Shown here piece by piece: positions 1 to 8,630 of a stretch of DNA of 64,000 nucleotides. This DNA is from Cryptomeria japonica (lineage: Eukaryota > Streptophyta > Pinopsida > Cupressales > Cupressaceae), in assembly GCF_030272615.1 (NCBI RefSeq), contig NC_081407.1:143970897-144034896 (forward strand), in the 5' to 3' direction. Every line of letters begins with the position of its first letter. Position 1 is the stretch's first letter. The notes below the pieces were generated by a model, which had not been told where the DNA came from, did no database searches, and was given only the letters and a program-made list of their open reading frames with translations. The position numbers and the translations under genes were made by a program.

Positions 1-1
1 A

Positions 2-755
2 GCTGCTAGAACGATGTTAATACAAGGAGTTGTAGCGAAAACATTTTGGAGAGAAGTTGTCTACACTATGAATCGGAGTCTCGTAAAAAGAGGTAAGGAC
101 AAGACTCCTTATGAATACTGGTATGGAAGATCACCTAATGTTAGTTATTTCAAGATATTTGGTAGCAAATGTTTTATTAAGAGAGGTGATTATGTTAGAA
201 AATTTGAAGCTAAAAGTGATGAAGGTATATTTCTTGGCTATTCTACCAAGAGTAAGGCCTACAAGTGTTTTAACAACTGGACACAGAGAATTATTGATAG
301 TGTTGAGGTTCAAGTGGATGAATATCCTGAAGTCTCAGAGGAAACCAATTTGGAGAAAAAGGATGAAGATTCTTGCATTTTGTTTTTAGAACCAAAAGCT
401 GTGAAATCTGAAACCGGCAGAGCAAATACTGATGTACCAGTTCAACTGGAACAGATAAATTTAGAAGAAGATGATGATAATGAAGAAGCTGAACCTGAAG
501 ATAATGATCATGTTATTCCAAGATATATGATACTGAATCACAATTTTGAACAAATTATTGGGGATAAGGATGCTGGAGTACTAACTAGAAGAAGAATCAG
601 AGAGAATTCCTGCATGATCTCCACTATTGAACCAAAAAATGCTAAGGAAGCATTTGGTGATGATCATTGGGTTAAAGCTATGGAGGAGGAATTAGATCAA
701 ATTGAGAAGAACAACACATGGACCCTAGTACCCCGACTAGTGAACAAAAATGTAA
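2..755 (+). pseudogene. Copia-1 polyprotein, part 1: integrase C-terminal half and linker to reverse transcriptase
   Basis: The frame is open from the window edge, so the ATG at 14 is internal and the true start lies upstream. Residues such as AKTFWREVVYTMNR, TPYEYWYGRSPNVSYFKIFGSKC and DEGIFLGYSTKSKAYKC are typical of the end of a Ty1/copia integrase. An acidic linker and the opening of the RT domain follow (DDHWVKAMEEELDQIEKNNT, then WTLVPR). The reading frame is cut at 755 by the 756-4429 insertion and resumes at 4435. In its family this protein inserts element cDNA into chromosomes. Here it is one of three pieces of a dead polyprotein on the plus strand. Family assignment is confident; function is certainly lost because of the interruptions. 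Confidence 0.93.
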
Positions 756-1073
756 TGTTTGCCCTCTCGGGTAAACGGTTAAATGCAGAAAGTAAATGCA
801 TAGAACATAATGGAAATATATTAAATAACCAGTCTCTATATTAATTCAACAATCAATGTACATCAAGTGCTTATAACGTTACATTTGACACGACTACCAT
901 GATCCTTTCGAAGAAAAGGTACACAATATATAATACCCGAAGGGGTGCGACACAACCGTCACAACTCCAACTACCTACCCGTCGGCTAACTAACTGACCG
1001 CCGTAACTCATTATTACCGACAACAACAGAAACATAATATAACAACATAACATAATGATTATTCCCATCAACA
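756..1073 (-). repeat. 3' LTR of the 756-4429 element
   Basis: This 318-bp terminal repeat is matched almost base for base by 4112-4429. On the minus strand it starts TGTTGATGGG and ends GGGCAAACA, the usual TG...CA form. A candidate polypurine tract (minus strand, TTGGGGAGGATGA) lies just outside at 1074-1086, which fits this copy being the 3' LTR. Confidence 0.92.
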
Positions 1074-1502
1074 TCATCCTCCCCAAGAAAAGAAGTCGAC
1101 TCCGACGACTTAATACAAAATAGAGATGAACGACAGGAACTACTGACGCCAGTCGGGCCCGGATCTTATACACTTGCTGCGTCCTTGCCTGAAAACCCTT
1201 TTTTGCTACAATCTGATGCTCAAGTGCGGATTTCACCAATATTGCTTCCTTTTCCATCACAGTCCTCCTGCGCCTAACCCAAACTTGTCTGCAAAACACG
1301 TTTTTCAGTCTCAGGTTCCACCAACTGCTACTTAATTGATACTATCTCCCTAGCCAATTTGTCCTCGATAGCCACCCGTGCTGCTCTCCCGACATCCAAC
1401 TCCTGGGTATGCTAAACTAAGTCTCACGCAACTATTGCCTCCAACCTGGTGGTCAGCTCCTCCCGAGCCCTCTGTGCATCCACCATGGCAACCTCACGTC
1501 CA
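1074..1502 (-). repeat. Internal segment duplicated at about 2710-3131
   Basis: From the polypurine-tract side inward, this stretch is a diverged copy of about 2710-3131. Long shared runs include AAGAAAAGAAGTCGACTCCG and GTCGGGCCCGGATCTTATAC. In the second copy it leads into the 167-aa minus ORF ending at 3060; in this copy the equivalent frame is broken. It is the strongest sign that the element is a fusion of two family members. Confidence 0.8.
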
Positions 1503-1826
1503 ACCGAGACATACTCTGAGTTCCTCAAAGCATACCAGTCATGCCTGGAGGTGGCCACAATCTGCTGGCATAAATGCTAGGAGACACCTCAAATCCTCCA
1601 TCACACTCCCCAAAGGCTAAAAATTGAACTAAATAACTCCCTGATGTCATACAACTGCGTGGACCTGCAATGCCTTCCCTCAAACTCTGTTTGTTCCCAA
1701 CCTCCAAATCCGTCTCCCTCTACGGCTTATGGCTTCTCCGCCAATGCTTAGCTGCAGGCTTCTTTCTCACAATACGGACAACCACAACACTTCCCGTGGT
1801 ATTTTGTAGCTCAAAAATAAACTGGG

Positions 1827-1898
1827 GGTCGAGGGGAAGCGCCCCCACGAGGTCGAGGGGCAGCGCCCCCACGAGGTCGAGGGGCAGTGCCCCTCGTG
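1827..1898. repeat. Three exact-length 24-bp GC-rich tandem units
   Basis: Three head-to-tail 24-bp units, each beginning GGTCGAGGGG, occupy 1827-1850, 1851-1874 and 1875-1898. They are nearly identical, and a fourth decayed unit follows to about 1920. Each contains GGGG...CCCC, so it can fold back. The block is very GC-rich inside AT-rich surroundings. The 24-bp period keeps a frame (SRGSAPT repeated on plus), but nothing else suggests coding. Confidence 0.85.
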
Positions 1899-2083
1899 GG
1901 GTCCTGGGGCAGCCGCCAACACCAATTTACAACCCTCAGAACCATACAAAAGTCCATGGCGCACTGCATTTCTGTGATATTTTAAGATGCCAAAAACCCT
2001 TCTTTTCCACTCTGAATTTCCAGTGTCATGGCTTCAAACTCCAACAAATCATTTTAAATCTGGCCGTCGTCATTTTTTATTTT

Positions 2084-2709
2084 TTTAAATAACCAGCCTC
2101 TATATTAATTCCACAGTCCATGTACAATAAATGCTTATAACATTACATCTGACACGACTAACATGATCCTTTCGAAGAAAAGGTACACAATATATAATAC
2201 CCGAAGGGACGCGACACAACCGTCGCGACTCCAACTACCTACCCGTCGGCTAACTAACTGACCGCCCATTATTACCAACGACAACATAAACATAATATAA
2301 CAACATAACATAATGATTATTCCCGGCAACATCATCCCCTCCAAGAGGCACAGGAAAACAACAGGAGACCCTTGGGCAAGGAAAACTGAGAAGGATGAAG
2401 GGCGATCTCAGAGACAGGGGTAAACGGTTAAATGCAGAACGTAAATGCACAGAACATAATGGAAATATATTAAATAACCAACCTCTATATTAATTCCACA
2501 GTCCATGTACAATAAGTGCTTATAACATTACATCTGACACGACTAACATGATCCTTTCGAAGAAAAGGTACACAATATATAATACCTGAAGGGGCGCAAC
2601 ACAACCGTCGCGACTCCAACTACCTACCTGTCGGCTAACTAACTGACCGCGGCAACTCATTATTACCGACGACAACATAAACATAATATAATGATTATTC
2701 CCGGCAACA
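2084..2709 (-). repeat. Two further LTR-derived segments inside the element
   Basis: 2084-2331 matches the LTR from its AAATAACCAG stretch to the CAACA end, lacking about the first 90 bp. 2418-2709 matches it from GGTAAACGG to the CAACA end, lacking about 14 bp. An 86-bp non-LTR spacer (2332-2417) separates them. Both differ from the outer LTRs in the same way (CCCGGCAACA rather than CCCGTCAACA), so they came from one sister element. Unequal recombination or nested insertion between family members would produce this pattern. Confidence 0.85.
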
Positions 2710-3059
2710 TCATCCCCCCCAAGAAAAGAAGTCGACTCCGACGACTTAATACAAAATAGAGATGAATGGCAGGAACTACTGACGCCAGTCGGGCCCGGAT
2801 CTTATACACTTGCTACGTCCTCGCTTGAAAACCCTTTTCTGCTACCATCCGATGCTCAAGTGCGGATTTCACCAATATTGCTTCCTTTGCCATCACAATC
2901 CTCCTGTGCCTAACCCAAACTTGTCTGCAAAACACGTTTTTCAGTCTCAGGTTCCACCAACTGCTACTCAAATGATACTGTCTCCCTAGCCAATTTGTCC
3001 TCGATAGCCACCCGTGCTGCTCTCCTGGCATCCAACTCCTGGGTACGCTGAACTAAGTG

Positions 3060-3563
3060 TCACGGGACTATTGCCTCCAACCTGGTGGTCAACTCCTCCT
3101 GAGCCCTTTGTGCATCCACCAAGGCAACCTCAGTCGTACCGTCACCTTTCGTTGTCTCCCTCCGGTTGTCCTCTGAAATGGACAAATTCTTTAGCAAGTC
3201 TCTGGTAGCGTCGATCAGGTTTAGACTTCGCCTTGTTTGTTCCACCAACTCTTCGCGACTTCTTACCCTACGGTGGTATTCTGGCGAACTGTAGAGTTCT
3301 CCTTCGGCACCCTCCGTGACTCCTTTTGGCAGCCCTACAACATTGTAGACAGTGTAGTTCTCTCCGTCTATCTCTGCCTCCGCAACCTCCGTGACACCTC
3401 CTGGGTTCCCTTCGGGCAACCCCTCGACCGGTTGTCCCTCGGCAAGCTGCCTTAGCCTACGCCTTCGTTCTATCTGCTGTCTGAGATTCAACGCGGTTTG
3501 TGCCACTTCCCATTCGTCACTCTGTATCTTTTTATTTTTGTCCTTATTTAGTTTATTGGGCAT
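3060..3563 (-). CDS. Hypothetical 167-aa coiled-coil protein of the small LTR element
   Basis: Intact minus-strand ORF starting MPNKLNKDKNKKIQ and ending at TGA (3060-3062). It is highly charged, with an Arg/Glu-rich segment near residues 20-42 (ALNLRQQIERRRRLRQLAEG) and heptad-like helices near the C-terminus (EELVEQTRRSLNLIDATRD). It has no zinc knuckle and no catalytic motif. It lies downstream of the 95-aa ORF in the element's sense direction, where a Gag-like protein would be expected. A structural role is only an inference from position. Its C-terminal coding region belongs to the segment duplicated at 1074-1502, where it is disrupted. Confidence 0.5.
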   Translation of the reverse strand: MPNKLNKDKNKKIQSDEWEVAQTALNLRQQIERRRRLRQLAEGQPVEGLPEGNPGGVTEVAEAEIDGENYTVYNVVGLPKGVTEGAEGELYSSPEYHRRVRSREELVEQTRRSLNLIDATRDLLKNLSISEDNRRETTKGDGTTEVALVDAQRAQEELTTRLEAIVP

Positions 3564-3764
3564 AAGTCACTTCCATACACAGCAAACACACGCCATGTAC
3601 ACAAATTTTTTTTATTTTTATTTTTTTTATTTTGCCTTTCGGCCACAATTTATATTAGCAGTGTGTCGGGATTATTACAAGGTTCAATTTCCTCCTGGCC
3701 TGGCGCCATCTCTTTCCGTTTCCCGTCGGCTGTTCTCTTCGTAGCATTGCAGGATTTGTTTTCG

Positions 3765-4052
3765 TCACTCTTCCTGGGCAAACTCCTCTAGGTGGGCTTG
3801 CTGTGCTAGCGATGCCTGTGCAAGCAGCCGGGGGAGGTGGTTCATTAACCGGTTTACTGCCGGGCTAACCTCCAGCACTGTCCACACGGCACTTGGTGGG
3901 ATTTCTGCCTCCACCGCTTCTCGTCGAACGTATGTCTGAATGGCTACCTGGAGCAAAATTGAAAATTCTCGCGTGGCTGTGTCTTCTCCTATGTAAAGTT
4001 CTATCCGCGCGTCGTCGGCCTCCGGGTTTACTTCACCAACGGGTAGTCCCAT
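3765..4052 (-). CDS. Hypothetical 95-aa protein, first ORF after the primer-binding site
   Basis: The first plausible ATG after the 5' LTR and primer-binding site opens a 95-codon minus-strand ORF (MGLPVGEVNPEADD..., ending EEFAQEE). The same frame is open upstream into the LTR, but those ATGs would lie in LTR sequence, so the downstream start was chosen. The protein is acidic and helix-rich (AVNRLMNHLPRLLAQASLAQ). It matches no domain I recognise. It could be the N-terminal part of a degenerate Gag, with 3060-3563 as the next part; about 200 bp of T-rich sequence (3564-3764) separates them. Confidence 0.45.
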   Translation of the reverse strand: MGLPVGEVNPEADDARIELYIGEDTATREFSILLQVAIQTYVRREAVEAEIPPSAVWTVLEVSPAVNRLMNHLPRLLAQASLAQQAHLEEFAQEE

Positions 4053-4096
4053 TGTGTCTGTGCGCCATCCGTGTCTTCCATTCCCGAGTTCGTCTA

Positions 4097-4111
4097 GGCA
4101 ACGACGCCAAA
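4097..4111 (-). other. Primer-binding site of the 756-4429 element
   Basis: Directly next to the 5' LTR, the minus strand reads TTTGGCGTCGTTGCC. It starts with TGG, the complement of a tRNA CCA end, one base from the LTR. This fixes the element's orientation. It resembles the tRNA-Asp-type primer sites of some plant gypsy elements, but the tRNA identity is not proven. Confidence 0.7.
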
Positions 4112-4429
4112 TGTTTGCCCTCTCGGGTAAACGGTTAAATACAGAAAGTAAATGCACAGAACATAATGGAAATACATTAAATAACCAGTCTCTATATTAA
4201 TTCAACAGTCCATGTACATCAAGTGCTTATAACATTACATTTGACACGACTAACATGATCCTTTCGAAGAAAAGGTACACAATATATAATACCCGAAGGG
4301 GTGCGACACAACCGTCGCGACTCCAACTACCTACCCGTCGGCTAACTAACTGACCGCCGTAACTCATTATTACCGACAACAACATAAACATAATATAACA
4401 ACATAACATAATGATTATTCCCGTCAACA
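4112..4429 (-). repeat. 5' LTR of the 756-4429 element
   Basis: 318 bp, the partner of 756-1073, with TSD TGTAA at 4430-4434 immediately after. An AT-rich TATA-like stretch (ATATATAAT, plus strand near 4284-4294) is a possible core promoter for minus-strand transcription. The C-terminal end holds a small inverted repeat (CCCTCTCGGG). Confidence 0.92.
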
Positions 4430-4434
4430 TGTAA

Positions 4435-5446
4435 TAGGTATTAAGTGGGTATTCAGGAACAAGTTGAATGAAGATGGTGTTGTAGTTCGCAACAAAGCTA
4501 GGTTGGTTTGAAAAGGTTATGCACAAGAGGAAGGAGAAGATTATGGTGAGACTTTTGTACTAGTGGCAAGATTGGAAGGTGTCAGAACTTTACTTGTATT
4601 TGCAACGCATAAGAAATTCAAGGTATACCAAATGGATGTTAAGTCAACATTTTTGAATGGGATACTAGAAGAAGAAGTATACATTGAGCAGCCACAAGGT
4701 TATGCTTTGACTGATGAGAAAGACATGGTATGCAGATTGTATAAGGCTTTATATGGATTAAAGAAGGCACCGAGAGCATGGTATGAAAGACTTCATACAC
4801 ATCTAATGAAGATAGGCTTTCTGAGAACTAGTGATGATAGTAACATATATCTCAAATCTGAAGGAGATAAAATACTGGTCAGTGAAGTATTTGTAGATGA
4901 TATCATATTTGGAGGTAATGATGACATGAGCAATGATTTTGGAGATGAAATGAAAAATGAGTTTGAAATGCCTCTAGTGGGAGAAATAAAAAATTTCATA
5001 GGCTTGCAAATACAACAAATGAAGAATGTTATTTTCATCACATAGTCTAAGTATGTGAAAGAGGTTTTGAAGATATTTGGTATGAGTGATTGTAAACCAG
5101 TTGGAACACCAATGGTTACAGGTTGTAAGTTGTCTAAGGAAGATGAATCCACAACTGTTGATGAGAAGGAATACAGGTCAATGATTGGAAAATTGCACTA
5201 TGTTGTTCACAACAGACCAGATATAGCTCATGCAGTTGGCATAGTTGCTAGATTTCAGAAGAATCCTAAGGAAACACATCTGATAGCAACCAAGAGGATT
5301 TTTAGATACTTGAAAGGTATTGTTGACTATGGATTATGGTATCCATATGGAGGAAATTTTGACTTGAAGGTGTACACAGATGCAGATTGAGTAGGAAATG
5401 TTGATGACCAGAAAAGCACAACCGGTGGAGCATTTTTTCTTGGAGG
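4435..5446 (+). pseudogene. Copia-1 polyprotein, part 2: reverse transcriptase and start of RNase H
   Basis: After the TSD the frame continues IGIKWVFRNKLNEDG and then a complete Ty1/copia RT. It contains VYQMDVKSTFLNG (first catalytic Asp), EVYIEQPQGY, RLYKALYGLKKAPRAWY and the catalytic FVDD box (VSEVFVDDIIFGG), all intact. Premature stops break it at ARLV*KG (near 4509), FIT*SKYV (5043) and YTDAD*VG (5388). The latter two are single C-to-T or G-to-A changes from CAG and TGG. The frame is cut in FFLGG at 5446 by the Tat element and resumes at 29470. Confidence 0.95.
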
Positions 5447-6222
5447 TGTATACGGTGAAAATGGATACAACAATGATGAAAGACTAAATGAATTCAACCA
5501 CAAAACCCTAGCCTAACAACAACAAAGATCCACCATAACATATGAAGATTACCTAAGACAATGCAAATCAAATGAAATCACAAAGATTATACCATCACAT
5601 GTCCAATAGGGTTTGAATCTCCATTCTTCCTATCTCCATTGATCTTGCTTGATATATTTGCTCTCAGATTTTATGTGCACAAGAGCTCAACAAAGAATGG
5701 AAATGTGGTTGCAAGTAGAATTGCATATAAAAAGCGTAGTGTAGTCAAGTAGTCAATTGATCAAGTAGTTAGGGTCTTGATAATGAAGGAAGTATCTCCT
5801 TATATAGAAGACACCATAAGAAATGGAGGGATAAGATTGAGAGGTGTAAAAGGAGGTCGGCTATGATTAGAGGGTAGGTAGAGAAAATAATAAAATAATA
5901 AAAGGGGTAGGTAGTGTAGGAATTAAGAGATGAATGACATGTGTCATGGGTAGAAAAGGTTAATGAATTAATTAAATAAATAAAGATTATTTAATTAATA
6001 GAAGAAGTGGGATAATTAAATAAATAAAATATTTATTTAATTTAAGAAAATGATAATTTAAATAAATAAAGGTATTTATTTAAATGAGAAATAAGGCTAG
6101 AAGAGGATAAATGAATTAATTAAATAAATAAAGATTTATTTAATTAATAGAAGAATTAGGCTAAAATAATTAAATAAATAAAATATTTATTTAATTAGAC
6201 ATGACAATTTTAGGTGTCTACA
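5447..6222 (-). repeat. 3' LTR of the Tat element (776 bp)
   Basis: Starts TGTATACGG and ends GTGTCTACA on the plus strand. It is 34 bp shorter than its partner because the 33-bp purine/AT stretch around 5880-5910 is present once instead of twice. The 6000-6200 part is rich in TTAATTAAATAAATAAA motifs that pair with each other. A TATA-like CTATATAAGG lies at 5798-5807 on the minus strand. Confidence 0.95.
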
Positions 6223-6236
6223 TTTTGCCCCTCTTT
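6223..6236 (-). other. Polypurine tract of the Tat element
   Basis: The minus strand reads AAAGAGGGGCAAAA immediately before the 3' LTR's TGTAGACACC. Position and composition are standard for the plus-strand DNA primer of an LTR element and confirm minus orientation. Confidence 0.85.
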
Positions 6237-6473
6237 GAGACAATGCGGCTTGTCGCGTTGTTTCAAAGAAGATAATATTAACTGATACAAAGTTGCCCCA
6301 AGATGGGAATGATATGCCCCCTCGAGAGATTGGATGAAAATGTCTGAAAAGATCATAGACAATCTCTCGATAAGAAAGAATGGCTAGAATGGAGTGACCG
6401 GATAGAGTGATAGAGTCACAGGATAAAGAAGACTAACTTGGGAGACGAAGGCTAGGATGAGGGCTAGGGTAGT

Positions 6474-6510
6474 CTATAAGATAGACCACGAGGGGAAAAC
6501 ATACTCATTG
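6474..6510 (+). promoter_or_regulatory. Candidate core promoter of the antisense PMD gene
   Basis: CTATAAG at 6474-6480 is a TATA-like box. A pyrimidine/adenine initiator-like CTCATTG stands about 30 bp downstream (A at 6507), and the first ATG of the proposed exon 1 is at 6572. The segment lies between the Tat polypurine tract and the antisense gene, so it could serve only the plus strand. It is inferred from spacing alone; no transcript evidence is available. Confidence 0.4.
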
Positions 6511-6571
6511 TCATCCACACATCCAAGAGATCAGAGTGCAGAGTGAGATAGAGCAGCAGCAGTCAGCAGCG

Positions 6572-6637
6572 ATGGCATTGGTTCACAGATTTGATCGCGT
6601 TGGCCGATTTTAGAGGCCAACAGAGGCAGGAGAGCTG
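6572..6637 (+). pseudogene. Candidate first coding exon of the antisense PMD gene
   Basis: ATG at 6572 opens MALVHRFDRVGRF, followed after one TAG by RPTEAGEL, ending exactly at a donor GTAAGTAC (6638 on). The exon is 66 bp, so it ends in phase 0. The best acceptor ahead of the PMD region (TTTGCATTTTTGCAG, ending 15255) starts the next exon in phase 0 of the PMD frame. The TAG could be a decayed CAG. The nested element 6646-14429 inserted inside the intron, just after the donor. Without it the intron would be about 830 bp. This is a gene model from splice signals and phase only. Confidence 0.45.
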
Positions 6638-6645
6638 GTAAGTAC

Positions 6646-7890
6646 TGTAAAGCGGAAAATCGCTGTCGAACCCTAGTTGGTCTCCCCTCTTCTAACTCCG
6701 AGGAGAGAGAAGGGAGGTTCGCTAGGATTCGATGGGTTTTCACTTAGGGGGAAGACTTTACATTCAAAAGAGGGGTTGAAACTCATAAGATCCAATCCCA
6801 CACAAGGTAAGATTGGATGCTAGATGAATTTCAAGGGTTTGGAAAGCAAAGTTACCCTCTTTTGTAAAGAATGTTGATTAAGGAAATTAAGCTAAGGATG
6901 CATAGAAAGTCATAAAGATTCGCTTATAAACTGAGTTTAGGTTATAGGATGAAGCTGCGGACCTGGAATTAGCAGTAAAATGTCGATACGGCGCTGTCCT
7001 GCAAATTTGAGAAAAAGCTGTCGGGACGATGGCACTCGGCGCCACGGTCCTCCGAAAAATCCGCGAAATGAAGGGGGATCGGTTCATCTCTGCACAAGGA
7101 TTCCAGATCTTCAATCTTAGCCGCGTACCTGCAACCTACACACAGAAAAGCGAAGACGATGGGGGGTTAAGGATTAGGGGTTTGCCTTTAGGTCAAACCC
7201 CGGTTTTGGAATTAACCAAGAAATGAGCAAGAGCTGTAAATGTAAATGACTGTAATGTAAAACAAGTACTAATACCTTGTTCTAAGGATGTTAGTATCCT
7301 TATGTGCGAAGGTTTAGATGTTGTATGTTGTAGTATGTAGCATGTAATAAGTGATCTCCTCTTCAATGGTTGAATCCTTGACTTGAATGCAACACTTAGC
7401 CTTGAATGGAGACTTGAAATGATCAATTGCTTGAATGCTTGAATGCTTGAGTATAGTTTCCACGCCTTTTTCCCTCATATCGAATGAGAGAGGAAAATGT
7501 AGTTTATATACTTGTCATTTAGGGCTGATAGACTGATTTTCCCGACCTTAGGCCGACCAGGGAAGTATATTTCCAAATTGCAATAAAAAAGACCCGATAT
7601 CACTTAGGAAACCGGGCCCAAAATAGGACCCAGGGACCAGGGCGCTGGGCGCCATGGTCCTGGAGGACCAGGGCGCTGGGCGCCTTGGTCCTGAGGGACC
7701 AGGGCGCTGGGCGCTCTGGTCCTGAGGGACAGCGGGGTGCAAAGGAGGTTCAGGCCAGGGTGCATGAAAAATGCAGTTTTCAGTGTCGTGAGCAAGTTTT
7801 GGGGTCTCCATTCAGGTTGCGTGTTGTGTCACCATCGTGAAGACCGAAATGCAGTCGAAATTGCAAGTGTCGCAATTTTAGGACGCTACA
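6646..7890 (-). repeat. 3' LTR of the nested gag-protease element (1245 bp)
   Basis: Begins TGTAAAGCGG and ends GGACGCTACA on plus. It contains three 31-bp palindromic units (7634-7726) where the other LTR has one, which explains the 58-bp length difference. A minus-strand TATA-like GTATATAAAC occupies 7502-7511. Confidence 0.95.
7634..7726. repeat. Three 31-bp imperfect palindromic tandem units in the LTR
   Basis: Units start GGACCAGGGCGCTGGGCGC at 7634, 7665 and 7696. Each reads nearly the same on both strands (GGACCA...GGCGCC...TGGTCC), so each can form a hairpin. The partner LTR has only one unit, near 14233-14260. Confidence 0.85.
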
Positions 7891-7907
7891 TTTAGCCCCC
7901 ACTTTAG
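7891..7907 (-). other. Polypurine tract of the nested gag-protease element
   Basis: The minus strand reads AAAGTGGGGGCTAAA directly before the 3' LTR. It is a standard location and composition, similar to the GGGGCAAAA tract of the host Tat element. Confidence 0.8.
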
Positions 7908-8630
7908 CGGGAGTATGTATGCTCATACTTCCGGTAAAGTACAAGGAAACAACATTGAAAGACTTTCACCACGTCAAGGAGGCAAGACACACCAAGCCCC
8001 CAGTGGACTAAGGATCTTACGACTTCGATTGACAAAGTAAAAGGGAAGATCACGAGGGAGAACCATGACTGTCAGTAGTAAGGTTCCCTCACTATGAGTC
8101 ATGCAAGAGAAATACTGAAAATTTTCAAGACAAAGCTAAGTTCGCCAAGAAATTTTCAAGTATCGTGAAGGGATAGACAGGGTGTATGCCCCCCTACGTT
8201 AAAGCGATCACACACGCCTCAACGGGGGTGATTTTTTTAACGTAGTGATACACATAGAAAATGAGAAAGGAAAGGAGCACGTTATCGCAAAGATTTAGCC
8301 CCCAAGTATGAGATAAACCTAAGGATAATGAACACAAACACAAAGCACGAGGTGACTTTGCTTTCCTCGGGGTCAGTATGCTGTATGATAAGTCATGTAT
8401 ATATCATATGTATGTATGCATAATTGTTCTTCATTCCCCAATCAAGGAAGGTCACCTAGAAGAAGGGAACACATGTGTCTTTTGAGTCAACATGAGAGAG
8501 ACCAAAGAGATCTCAATGCTTTGCATTGTCCTCAAGTAGACAACACTAAGGACAACAAATAGAAGAATGAGAATAACATATAGAAGAAGTAACAAAAGAG
8601 AGGGGGAGAGAATCTGCCATGCTAATGTAA
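7908..8630. other. 3' untranslated region of the nested element; no gene seen
   Basis: About 720 bp between the Gag-protease stop and the polypurine tract. I see no coding frame with recognisable residues and no strong repeat. Retained 3' sequence without pol fits a deletion derivative or a non-autonomous design. Confidence 0.6.

Larger units (their letters stand above)
756..4429 (-). mobile_element. Small non-autonomous LTR retrotransposon inserted in copia-1 (TSD TGTAA)
   Basis: Both ends carry a 318-bp LTR beginning TGTTTGCCC and ending in CAACA on the plus strand. TGTAA stands at 751-755 and again at 4430-4434, and removing the insert rejoins the copia RT frame. The primer-binding site lies beside the right LTR, so the element reads on the minus strand. 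No RT, RNase H or integrase is present; only two short minus-strand ORFs (3765-4052 and 3060-3563) look coding. The LTRs differ at roughly 12 of 318 positions by eye (about 4%). The layout resembles TR-GAG/LARD-type parasites of autonomous LTR elements. The interior holds two extra LTR-derived segments and a duplicated internal stretch, so it is a rearranged composite rather than a simple two-LTR element. Confidence 0.9.

Noticed and set aside
871-1299. 142-aa minus ORF spanning the left LTR of the small element
   Set aside because: It runs across an LTR and recurs in part wherever the LTR recurs (2135, 4227); no family residues.
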